From Micromonospora sp. LH3U1 (lineage in GTDB: Bacteria > Actinomycetota > Actinomycetes > Mycobacteriales > Micromonosporaceae), in contig NZ_CP116936.1 in NCBI RefSeq assembly GCF_028475105.1, positions 4,525,501 through 4,589,500 of the forward strand: DNA of 64,000 nt, in the 5' to 3' direction. Under the pieces are notes generated by a model, which saw nothing but the letters and a program-made list of their open reading frames with translations, did not search any database and was not told where the DNA came from. The position numbers were made by a program, and so were the translations under genes. Shown in pieces: positions 52,466-60,931 of this stretch (within the stretch, counting starts at the first letter, position 1; each line of letters opens with the position of its first letter).

Positions 52466-52588
52466 GTAGTAATTCCTCGCCTGTCACGCGCCCGGTGCCC
52501 GCACATACGCTGCGATCGGCGGACCGCCCACCGTGACAGCGGTTCGACGGGGTGCCGTGTTCGTCACCGAGTGCTGCCGGAGGCCACC

Positions 52589-53335
52589 GTGACCATCGAC
52601 GAGGTGACGACGACACCCGGCGGCCCGGCCGGGTACAGCGTGGAGGAACTCGCCCGCAAGGTCGGGATGTCGCCGCGCAACATCCGCGCCCACCAGGCCC
52701 GGCGGCTGCTGCCGCCGCCGGTGCGACACGGCCGGGCCGCGCTCTACGACGACTCCCACGTCCGCCGGCTGGACGCGATCCTCGCCCTGCAGCGGCAGGG
52801 CTTCAACCTGGTGTCCATCGAGGCGATGCTCGGGGTCCGGGCCAGTGACGAGGCGCCCGACGGACTGACCGCGATGCTGCAACGCCTGACCGCCGACCGT
52901 CCCGCGCTGGCCCACGCGCTGACCCGGCACGGCGTGATCGGACGGACCACCGACGGCACCGTCCGCACCGTCCGGCCACGCCCGCTGCGCGCCGCCCTGG
53001 ACCTGCATCGGGTACGGGTGGGCACGGTGCCGGCACTGCAGACCCTCAGCGAGGTGCTGGACAGCCTCCGGCCGGTGGCCGACGAGCTGGTCGCCGCCGT
53101 CACCGCCCGGCTTCTGGCCCTCGCGCCGGAGCTGGTACGCAGCGGCGCCCGGTCGTCCTGGGCCGACCTCGACCGGGAAACCCTGCTGCTGACCCAGGGC
53201 GTGGTCAACGTGCTCACCGAGGCGTTCCGGCTCGCCGTGGAGAACCAGTCGGAGGCGCACGTCGCGGAGCTGCTGGAGAACCACCTCGACACGGACGTGT
53301 GCCTGGAGGACAGCACGGTCATCGACAACGGCTGA
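52589..53335 (+). CDS. MerR-family regulator of the RiPP locus
   Basis: A 248-aa regulator. The N-terminal MerR helix-turn-helix has GYSVEELARKVGMSPRNIRAHQ (landmarks SVEELARKVGMSPRNI) and ALYDDSHVRRLDAILALQRQGFN. A helical effector domain follows. It is divergent from the precursor operon (365-bp gap) and convergent with the export operon (8-bp gap), so it sits between the two operons and may control both. GGAGG six bases before the GTG at 52589 supports the start; an earlier frame from 52217 crosses the promoter region and is rejected. Confidence 0.87.
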   Translation: MTIDEVTTTPGGPAGYSVEELARKVGMSPRNIRAHQARRLLPPPVRHGRAALYDDSHVRRLDAILALQRQGFNLVSIEAMLGVRASDEAPDGLTAMLQRLTADRPALAHALTRHGVIGRTTDGTVRTVRPRPLRAALDLHRVRVGTVPALQTLSEVLDSLRPVADELVAAVTARLLALAPELVRSGARSSWADLDRETLLLTQGVVNVLTEAFRLAVENQSEAHVAELLENHLDTDVCLEDSTVIDNG

Positions 53336-53343
53336 CCGAACCG

Positions 53344-56300
53344 TCAGCTCGTCGCGGGCTGCCCGTCCGGCTGCCGGCTCTCCACCACGGCGTCTGACCG
53401 TTCCGGTTCGGCCAGCAGTTGCCGGCGTGCCAACCTGTGGAACAGCCCTTCGGGCTGGTCCATCAACTCGTCGAAGCTGCCCCGCTGGACGATCCGCCCC
53501 GCTTCGAGGACCACGATGGTGTCTGCCGCACGGACCGTGGACAACCGGTGGGCGATGACCACCCGGGTTGCGGCGAGGGCCGCGGTGCTCTGGGTGACCA
53601 CCTCCTGGGTCCGGTTGTCCAGAGCGCTCGTCGCCTCGTCGAGGAAGATGATCCGGGGCCGGGGAGCCAGCGCGCGGGCGATCAGCACTCTCTGACGCTG
53701 CCCGACGGAGAGCGTTCCGCCGCCGAACGGCACCATCGTGCTCATCCCCATCGGCAGCGTCTCCAGGTCGTCGGCGAGGCCAGCCATCCGCGCCGCCTCC
53801 CAGACCTGGTCCAGTGGAAAGCTGCCGGCGCCACAGATGTTGTCCCGTACCGAGCCGGCGAAGAGCTGGCCGTCCTGCAGGACCACCCCGCACTGCCGGC
53901 GGACCGCGTGTACGTCGAGTTCGGAGAGGTCCTGGCCGTCGTAGAGCACTGCGCCCTGCTGCTGGCGTTCGAAACCGAGCAGCAAACGGAGCAGTGTGGA
54001 TTTTCCGCAGCCACTCGGTCCGACGATGGCGACGAACTCGCCCGGGCGGACGTGCAGGTCGATGTCGACGAGCACCGGAGGCTCGTCCGGCTGGTAGGCG
54101 AAGGTGAGCCGGTGCAGCGCGACCTCGCCGCGCAACTCGCCCGGGTCCACCCGGTCCGGCCGCGCCTCGGGGTCGGCGCGCAGGATCTCCCGCAGGCTGC
54201 CCAGCCGGGGCACTGCCGCGATCACTTCGACCCCGGCCGACACCAGCACCAGCAGCGCGCCGAGCAGCATCGCGAAGCCGACGTTGAGAAGGAAGAAATC
54301 GGCCGGCGCAACCCGGCCGGCGAGCGGCCCCATCAGCACGACGAACAGGACCAGTTGACCGGCGACCGGCAGCACGGTGCCGAGGGCGACCAGGCCCGCC
54401 TGACTCTGCCGGACCCGTTGCAGCGCCGCCCGGGACGCCGCGGCCACCTCCGACCAGCGCGCGTGGGCCCGGGATTCGGCGGCCGCCAACTTGATCTTGA
54501 CGATGCCGCCGAGCAACTGGTTGGTCATCGCCGCCGCCCGGTGCTCGGCCGGCAGCGCGGACCGTTGCTGACGGACGATCAGTACGGCGAACGCGCCGAA
54601 GGTCAGCATGGTGACGGCGACGATCCCCGCCCCCCACAGCCCCAGCACGGGCTCGACCACCAGGAGCATGCCGAGGGTCACCGCGACGGTCGCGGCCGCC
54701 GAGACGAGCTGCGGCAGCAGCGCGCTCAGCGCCTCACCGACAAACGAGATCCCCAACATCGAGTTGGCGATCTCACCGCTGCTGCGACCGGCGAAGAACC
54801 GGGCCGGCAGCCGCATGAGCCGGTCCCAGATCGCCAGCTGCGCACCGGACTGCATCCGGCCGTCCAACCGCAGCAGACGCAGGTTCTGCACCACACCGAC
54901 CAGCCCCGCGACCACCGCGGCGCTGAGCATCAGCGCGAGGAAGCCGAACAGGCCGTTCACCTCGCCCTGCCGGGCCAGCTGGCCGAGCACCTCACCGGTG
55001 GCCAGCGGCACGCCCAGGCCCAGCAGCGCCACGCAGGCGGCGGCGAACAGCAGGCCCCGCACGTCGCCGGCCGCACCGACCAGCCCGGCTCGCAGCAGGT
55101 GGCGCATCCGAGCGGTCGGCGGCAGCGGCGCCTGCACCTCGGTCGCCTCGGCGGCGAACGTCGCGGCCACCGTCGCGTCGATCCGACCGTACGCCCGGGT
55201 GTCCGGGTCGACGTGGTGGTAGCGGCCTCGGCGGAACACCAGCGGCACCGCGACGGCGCGCTCCGGGTCACCGCCGGCCCGCCACCCCACCAGCGGCCCC
55301 AGGTCCCGCCGCCACCATCGGTCCGGCAGCTGCACCTCACGCAGGAACAGGCTGGACGCTCGGGACACCGCGTGCACCGCCGCCCGGTCGTCCAGTGGCG
55401 CGCGGCTGCGGTCGGCCGGCTCGTTGATCGGGCTGCCCATCCGCTCGGTGACCACCCGGACCACCGAGACCGCCCGCCCGTACCGGTCGAAGCCGGCCTC
55501 ACCGTCCGGAATCGGCACCGCACCGCCCGCGCCGATCACCCCGATCGACCGGCGGGCCGCCGCAGCCAGCACCGCGGCGTCGGTCTGTCGGCGCCGCTCC
55601 ACGGCGCTCAGCAAGGCCGCGTCGGCCTCCTCGATCCGGGTCTCCACCATCCGCAGCAGCCGGGCCACGTGCTGGTCCACCGCCGACCGGAGCTGACCGC
55701 TGACCAGCAGGTCCCAGCTGCCGTGGCTCTCCACCGCGCACGGCGACTCGGCCACCACCCAGTCCCGCTCGGCGACCAGCAGTAGCTCCCGCTCCCCCGA
55801 CATCTCCGCCGGGCCACCGTCGTTGCGTCGCAGCTGTCCACCGGCGCTGCGCAGCCACCAGGCGCCGCCGGTGGAGGTGAGGGCGCTCCCCTGCGCCAGC
55901 GAAACGATCTCGCGTCCACGCAGGGTCGACGCCTCCCGGGGCGCCTGCCCGCGGCGCAGCGTGTCGGCGATGGTGACCAGCACCAGGTCCACCGCCGCGA
56001 CCAGCTCCATCGCGGCGGTCCGCGCCCGCAGCGACGCCCCCTCGTCCGCCACCCGGCCGAGCCGGACGTGCCGCTCCAGCAGAGACAGGTGACGCCGGGA
56101 CAGCCCGCACAACTCCGTGCCGGGCAGTGGCACGAGGATCAACTGCCACGCGCCTATCGCGGTGGACGTCGGCACCAGGCCACCCGCAGGCAGCCGAGCC
56201 ACGTGATGACGACGCGAGGGGCTCATCCCGGCCCGGCGCACCGCGAACAGGTCGGCCTCGCCTCCGTTCACCAGCCAGCCAGCCACCGGGCCGTCCAGGC

Positions 56301-56376
56301 GGCAGACCTGGCGTACGCCCTCCGCGCAGAAGCCGATCAGGCCGCCGACCGGGGAATCCTCCACCGCGTCACTCAT
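53344..56376 (-). CDS. NHLM-type bacteriocin ABC exporter (ATPase/permease without peptidase)
   Basis: A 1010-aa protein. An N-terminal region of about 400 residues, with no peptidase catalytic Cys, is followed by a six-helix ABC permease (about 425-705) and an ATPase with Walker A GPSGCGKST (about 800), signature LSVGQRQR and Walker B IIFLDEATS. This is the large ATPase/permease partner of the NHLM export system (TIGR03797 type, from memory), which works with the C39 exporter and an HlyD-type adaptor. The signature Gly-Gly is replaced by Val-Gly. GAGGAG precedes the ATG at 56376, 24 bp after the C39 exporter. It is the last gene of its operon, convergent with the MerR gene. Confidence 0.88.
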   Translation of the reverse strand: MSDAVEDSPVGGLIGFCAEGVRQVCRLDGPVAGWLVNGGEADLFAVRRAGMSPSRRHHVARLPAGGLVPTSTAIGAWQLILVPLPGTELCGLSRRHLSLLERHVRLGRVADEGASLRARTAAMELVAAVDLVLVTIADTLRRGQAPREASTLRGREIVSLAQGSALTSTGGAWWLRSAGGQLRRNDGGPAEMSGERELLLVAERDWVVAESPCAVESHGSWDLLVSGQLRSAVDQHVARLLRMVETRIEEADAALLSAVERRRQTDAAVLAAAARRSIGVIGAGGAVPIPDGEAGFDRYGRAVSVVRVVTERMGSPINEPADRSRAPLDDRAAVHAVSRASSLFLREVQLPDRWWRRDLGPLVGWRAGGDPERAVAVPLVFRRGRYHHVDPDTRAYGRIDATVAATFAAEATEVQAPLPPTARMRHLLRAGLVGAAGDVRGLLFAAACVALLGLGVPLATGEVLGQLARQGEVNGLFGFLALMLSAAVVAGLVGVVQNLRLLRLDGRMQSGAQLAIWDRLMRLPARFFAGRSSGEIANSMLGISFVGEALSALLPQLVSAAATVAVTLGMLLVVEPVLGLWGAGIVAVTMLTFGAFAVLIVRQQRSALPAEHRAAAMTNQLLGGIVKIKLAAAESRAHARWSEVAAASRAALQRVRQSQAGLVALGTVLPVAGQLVLFVVLMGPLAGRVAPADFFLLNVGFAMLLGALLVLVSAGVEVIAAVPRLGSLREILRADPEARPDRVDPGELRGEVALHRLTFAYQPDEPPVLVDIDLHVRPGEFVAIVGPSGCGKSTLLRLLLGFERQQQGAVLYDGQDLSELDVHAVRRQCGVVLQDGQLFAGSVRDNICGAGSFPLDQVWEAARMAGLADDLETLPMGMSTMVPFGGGTLSVGQRQRVLIARALAPRPRIIFLDEATSALDNRTQEVVTQSTAALAATRVVIAHRLSTVRAADTIVVLEAGRIVQRGSFDELMDQPEGLFHRLARRQLLAEPERSDAVVESRQPDGQPATS

Positions 56377-56400
56377 CAGCGTCTCCTCGGATCGTCGTGG

Positions 56401-58584
56401 TCAGTGGTCCCGGACCAGGCGCGCGTACGCCCCGTCCCGGGCGACCAGTTGCTCGTGGGTGCCACGCTCCACCTCTCGACCGCCGTCCAGCACGACGATC
56501 AGGTCGCAGTCGCGGACCGTGGACAGGCGGTGGGCCACGATCAGGCAGGTCGCCCCCCGCCGGCGCAGGTGCAGGTCGATCCGGCGTTCCGTCTCGGCGT
56601 CCAGCGCGCTGGTGGCTTCGTCCAGCACCAGCACCCGGGGGTTGCGGACGAGTGCGCGGGCGATCTCGAGCCGCTGCCGCTGTCCACCCGAGAAGTTGCG
56701 GGCGTTCTCCCGCACCGGGCTGCCCAGGCCGCCCGGACGAGCCGCGACCTCGTCGTAGAGGCACGCGTCGGTCAGCGCGGTGACGACGTCCTCGTCCACG
56801 ACCGTGAGGTCCCACATGGTGACGTTGTCCCGGACCGTCCCCTCGAACAGCCGCTGGTCCTGGTCCACCATGGCGACGGTGGCCGCCCAGAGGCCGTCGT
56901 CGGCCGCCGGCCGCTCGTGGCCGTCCACGGTGACCCGGCCGGTCCACGGACGGTAGAGCCCGGCGACCAGTCGGCCCACCGTCGACTTGCCACTGCCCGA
57001 CCGCCCGACGAGCGCCACCCGGGCACCCGGCGGCAGGTCCAGGCTGAAGTTCTCCAGCAATGGACGGCCCAGCGGGTTGTAGCCGAAGGTGACCTCCTCG
57101 ATGCGCAGGTGCCCCTCCATCGGTGTCAACGGGCGGGCGGGTCGGTCCTCGGCCGACGGCAGTGGGTACCGCTCCACGTCGCGCAGCCGGTTGAGGTCGG
57201 CGCTCATGTCCTGCAGCCGCGAGCCCAGCGCGGTCAAATTGCCCAACGGCCGGTTCATCGCGGCGGCCAGGCTCTGCATGCCGACCAGCACGCCGACACT
57301 CATCGCCTCCGCCACGACCTGCCGGCTGCCCAACCCCAGCAGCACCGCGGTGGTCCCCGAGGCGAGGAACGCCGGCAGGACGGAGAGCACCGCGGTGGGC
57401 ACTCCCAGCCGCTGCTGACGGGTGGCGACGGTCGCGTGGCGTGCCGCGAACCGGGCCACGGCGCGTTCCTCCTCGCCGCCGGCCTTCACCGTCTCGATCA
57501 TCTGGACCGTGGTGTACACGGTGGTCACCAGCTTGCTGCGGTCCGCCTGGAGGCCGGCGACGGCGGTCGACCGGGTCGAGGCGACGTAGCGGAGCACGCT
57601 GACGTTCAACCCGGCGAGGACCACCGCGCACAGTCCGAGCAGCAGGTCGTACTGGCAGAGCAGTGCCCCGTACGCCAGCACCAGGCCGGTGTCCACCACG
57701 GTGGTGGCCGCCCGGCGGGTGAGCACCTCGGCGACCACCTCGTTGCCGCGGACCCGCTGGCTGAGGTCGGCGGCCTGCCGCTGGTCGAAGAAGGTCGGCG
57801 GCAGCCGCAGCAGATGTCGGAAGAACCGGGCGGCGCTGCCGAGGGCGAGCGCCGTCTCCGCGCGTACGGTCAGGCGTTGCTGGAGCAGGCTGGCCAGGAA
57901 GGTCAGCACGGTGGCCACCGCCACCGCCGCCACCAGGCCGGCGAACGCGGCCCGATCCTCCTGCAGCAGCACCCGGTCGACGAAGACCTGGGCCATCACC
58001 GGGATCGTCAGGCCGACCACGGCGATCAGCAGGCCGAGCAGCAGCATCTGCGCGATCGCCGAGCCCGGGCCGCGCCACCGCTCGGCCAGCGCCCGGACCA
58101 GCCGGTAGCGGGTGCCGCCCGGCCGGAACTCCGGGCCGGGCTCCATGGTGAGCACGATGCCGGTGAAGGCGCCGTCGAACTCCTCCCAGCTCACCGCGCG
58201 GGGACCGGTGGCTGGATCGTTGATGAAGACCTTGCGGCCGAGCCCTTCCAGCACCACGAAGTGCTCGAACCGCCAGAACAGCACCGCCGGCAGCGCCACG
58301 GTGGCCAGGCCGGCCAGGTCCATCTGGAAACCCTTTGCCACCATTCCGTACCGGCGGGCGCCCTTGAGCACGGTGGCCGCGGTGGAGCCGTCCCGGCTCA
58401 CACCACACACCCGGCGCAACTCCTCCAGGGGCACGTGCCGACCGTGGTGCGCGAGCAGGATCCCCAGCGCGGCGGCACCGCACTCCACCGCCTCCATCTG
58501 GATCAGGGTGGGCGTGCGGACTCGTCGACGCCGGATCCTGGGGAGCTCCGGCACACCGCTGGCGGCCGTCGTCGGCGCGCTCAT
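56401..58584 (-). CDS. NHLM-type C39-peptidase ABC exporter
   Basis: A 727-aa peptidase-containing ABC transporter. The N-terminal C39 domain has the catalytic Gln and Cys in QMEAVECGAAAL, His in RFEHFVVLEG and Asp in INDPATG, all intact. A six-helix permease (about 170-465) and an ATPase with Walker A GRSGSGKSTV, signature FSGGQRQRLE and Walker B VLVLDEATS follow. It should cut leaders after Gly-Gly (precursor 2) or Ala-Gly (precursor 1) and export the core. The start overlaps the HlyD-type gene stop (ATGA at 58581-58584). Confidence 0.9.
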   Translation of the reverse strand: MSAPTTAASGVPELPRIRRRRVRTPTLIQMEAVECGAAALGILLAHHGRHVPLEELRRVCGVSRDGSTAATVLKGARRYGMVAKGFQMDLAGLATVALPAVLFWRFEHFVVLEGLGRKVFINDPATGPRAVSWEEFDGAFTGIVLTMEPGPEFRPGGTRYRLVRALAERWRGPGSAIAQMLLLGLLIAVVGLTIPVMAQVFVDRVLLQEDRAAFAGLVAAVAVATVLTFLASLLQQRLTVRAETALALGSAARFFRHLLRLPPTFFDQRQAADLSQRVRGNEVVAEVLTRRAATTVVDTGLVLAYGALLCQYDLLLGLCAVVLAGLNVSVLRYVASTRSTAVAGLQADRSKLVTTVYTTVQMIETVKAGGEEERAVARFAARHATVATRQQRLGVPTAVLSVLPAFLASGTTAVLLGLGSRQVVAEAMSVGVLVGMQSLAAAMNRPLGNLTALGSRLQDMSADLNRLRDVERYPLPSAEDRPARPLTPMEGHLRIEEVTFGYNPLGRPLLENFSLDLPPGARVALVGRSGSGKSTVGRLVAGLYRPWTGRVTVDGHERPAADDGLWAATVAMVDQDQRLFEGTVRDNVTMWDLTVVDEDVVTALTDACLYDEVAARPGGLGSPVRENARNFSGGQRQRLEIARALVRNPRVLVLDEATSALDAETERRIDLHLRRRGATCLIVAHRLSTVRDCDLIVVLDGGREVERGTHEQLVARDGAYARLVRDH

Positions 58585-59390
58585 CGCCGCAGCAACCAGT
58601 CGATCGGGTGTTCCCGGTCCACGGTGAACCAGGCGGTGACCTCGCTGGCCGAGTTGAGCTGGAACGGCGGCGGGGACTTGGTCCAGCGCAGGCCCCCCGG
58701 GGCGGCCGGGTCGGGCTCCAGTGCGACCGTCACCCGGACCACGCTGCCGCGGGCGAGCAGCCGCCGGACGTCCGGCCCGGTGCCCAGGAAGGCGCGCAGC
58801 GAGGCCTCGGTCTCCGGGAAGGCGCCGACCGTGGTCACCTGGCCGGCCAGGGTGCCGAACACGTTGCGCGGCGCGGCCGCGGCGGCCACCTCGACGGACA
58901 CGCCGGGTTGCAGCAGCGGCGCGGCGACGGCAGGGGCGTAGACGACGGCCTGCAACGCGTCCCCGGCGGTGTCGAGCCGTTCCAGGTCGGCCAGGTGCGT
59001 GCCCGGGGTGACGATCTCGCCCTCCGAGACCAGCCAGGCAACGACGTACGCGTCACCCGGCGCAGTCTCCACCCGTACCTTGCCGTCCGACGTGCGCAGG
59101 CTGTAGAGGGGGGTGCCCTTCGGCACCCGCTGGTGCGGTGACGCCCACACCTTGGTGACCTGACCGCCATCGAGCGCGTCGAGGGCCGAGATCCCGTTGG
59201 AGTGGATCAGCACCCCGGCCGCCTCGACGGTCCGGGGCACCACCGTGCGCACCGACCAGACACCTGCGGCGACCACGACGATGACCAGGGCGGTAGTGGC
59301 CAGCCAGTTCGGCACCGTGGTCAGCCGGACCGCCCGGTCCAGTTGCTCGGGCGCCTCCAACTGGCGCAGCGCCTGCCGCCGGAACTTCAT
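58581..59390 (-). CDS. HlyD-type secretion adaptor of the NHLM system
   Basis: A 269-aa protein with one N-terminal transmembrane segment (WLATTALVIVVVAAGVW) and an HlyD/biotinyl-lipoyl-like periplasmic or exterior domain. It matches the small HlyD-family 'NHLM bacteriocin system secretion protein' that partners the two ABC proteins. The start is ATG at 59390, overlapping the SagB-type gene stop (ATGA at 59390-59387); an earlier frame to 59426 is inside that gene. The stop overlaps the C39 exporter start, so the export genes are fully coupled. Confidence 0.85.
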   Translation of the reverse strand: MKFRRQALRQLEAPEQLDRAVRLTTVPNWLATTALVIVVVAAGVWSVRTVVPRTVEAAGVLIHSNGISALDALDGGQVTKVWASPHQRVPKGTPLYSLRTSDGKVRVETAPGDAYVVAWLVSEGEIVTPGTHLADLERLDTAGDALQAVVYAPAVAAPLLQPGVSVEVAAAAAPRNVFGTLAGQVTTVGAFPETEASLRAFLGTGPDVRRLLARGSVVRVTVALEPDPAAPGGLRWTKSPPPFQLNSASEVTAWFTVDREHPIDWLLRR

Positions 59391-60850
59391 GGCCGGCCCC
59401 CCGCTCCGGCCGGGCCGGCGGCGCACCGCGAGCCGAGCAGGAAGTCGGCCACGCTCGGCTCGACCAGCGGGTCGAGCCCGGACAACTCGGCGAAGGCCTG
59501 GGAGTCACCGGCGCCGAGGGCGCACGGCGCCAGCCCCATGGCGGTGGCGACGAGATACATCTGCTGGGTCAGCACACCCGCGTCCTTGAGAATCATGGCG
59601 TAGCTCATCCCTTCGTACTTCCACATCAGCCGCTGGACCCGGGCGGTGACCACCAGGACCGTCTGCGGCGGCCGAGGCATGGCGCCGGCCGCCCGGGCGT
59701 ACGCCAGCAGCCGGTCGGCGGCCGGTCCCCAGCCGGCGACCGGCTCCAACCGGTGCCCGACCGCGTCGTAGTGGTAGAGCCCGGGGTCAAGCCCGGCGCA
59801 GCGCGCGACCAGTGGATAGATCTCCAGCTCGTAGACCCCGCCGCCGCCCGGGTAGGGCCGGTGGCCGACCTCCTGCCCGCCGGCCTCGCCGACGGCGATG
59901 GTGTGCTGCGACCGATGCAGGAATTCCGCCAGCCGCTCCAGGGGCAGCGGCGCCGCGTCGTCGTGTTCGCGCACGCTGCGCCGGTCCGCGACGACCTGAC
60001 TGAACGCGGGATCCGCCTTGGCGATCGTCGCCAGGTCCGGCAGCGGCAACTCGACCGCCCGACCCCCGTCGTACTGGCGGCGCAGCGGTTGCGGGGCGAA
60101 GCGCTCCCGCATCCGGTAGGTGCCGCCCACCGGCAGCGCGTGTCGGCCGGCCCGGGAGCGGTGGTGCAGCCGCAGCTCCTCCGGTGACCAGTAGGCCAGC
60201 GGCGCGTCGTCGCACTCCGCCTCGAACTCGGCGTCGGTGACCAGGATCCGGGCGGTGGCCAACTCGTCGAGCACCCTTCCGGCGGCCTCCGGCGACACGC
60301 CGAGCGTGCGGGCCACCGTGTCGGGTCCGACGCCCGGCACGGCGGCGGCCAGCACCGCACCGAGGGCGGCGTCGGCGCAGCCGACGGCGAGGGTGCTCAG
60401 CGGCGATGCGGCCACCAGCATGCCCCGTTCGTGCGCAAGGGTGGCGAAACGGGAGAGCCGGTAGCGGACCCCGGGCGTGTGCAGGCGACTCTCCGGCAGA
60501 CTGCCCCGACCCAGGCCGGTGGGCACCAGGTCCAGCAGCGCCCGGTCGTCGACCTGGACGCGTCGCTCCAGCCAGGAGTGGGCGAGCAACCGGCGCAGCA
60601 GCAACTGCGCGGGCAGCACCCGGCTCTCCCCCTCCAGGCCGCTGATCAGCCGGCCGACCTCGACGTCGCTGACCCAGTCGGCGGCGAGCCTCAGCAGCAG
60701 CGCCCGCCGGCCCATCCCCGGTTGCTCCAGGGTGAGCTGGAAGCGGGTCTGCCGCAGGGTCAGCGAGCCGTCCTCACCAAGTCGCAGTTCCGCGTCACGG
60801 CGCAGCCGGTACGACTCCTGAATCGGCGGACCGCCGACGGAGCCGCTCAC
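59387..60850 (-). CDS. SagB-type FMN dehydrogenase (azoline oxidase)
   Basis: A 487-aa protein. The C-terminal nitroreductase/SagB domain (about residues 270-480) has DRRSVREHDDAAPLPL, RPYPGGGGVYELEIYPL and YAMILKDAGVLTQQMYLVAT, with FMN-binding features. The N-terminal half of about 260 residues resembles the helical extension of TOMM dehydrogenases. It would oxidise azolines, made from Cys/Ser/Thr by the cyclodehydratase, to azoles with FMN. A GTG start at 60850 is assigned. Its position between the cyclodehydratase and export genes supports a role on precursor 1. Confidence 0.87.
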   Translation of the reverse strand: MSGSVGGPPIQESYRLRRDAELRLGEDGSLTLRQTRFQLTLEQPGMGRRALLLRLAADWVSDVEVGRLISGLEGESRVLPAQLLLRRLLAHSWLERRVQVDDRALLDLVPTGLGRGSLPESRLHTPGVRYRLSRFATLAHERGMLVAASPLSTLAVGCADAALGAVLAAAVPGVGPDTVARTLGVSPEAAGRVLDELATARILVTDAEFEAECDDAPLAYWSPEELRLHHRSRAGRHALPVGGTYRMRERFAPQPLRRQYDGGRAVELPLPDLATIAKADPAFSQVVADRRSVREHDDAAPLPLERLAEFLHRSQHTIAVGEAGGQEVGHRPYPGGGGVYELEIYPLVARCAGLDPGLYHYDAVGHRLEPVAGWGPAADRLLAYARAAGAMPRPPQTVLVVTARVQRLMWKYEGMSYAMILKDAGVLTQQMYLVATAMGLAPCALGAGDSQAFAELSGLDPLVEPSVADFLLGSRCAAGPAGAGGRP

Positions 60851-60931
60851 GACGACCGCCGACCGACCGGGTCCACCACGGTGGTCATCCCCACATCCCT
60901 CCCACGTTCCCGGTAGGCCCGGGAGCGCCGG

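Noticed and set aside
53419..58941. Two very long + strand open frames (788 and 957 codons) opposite the ABC exporters
   Set aside because: Shadows of well-supported transporter genes with clear Walker motifs on the minus strand; the + translations are Gln/His/Arg-rich and match nothing.
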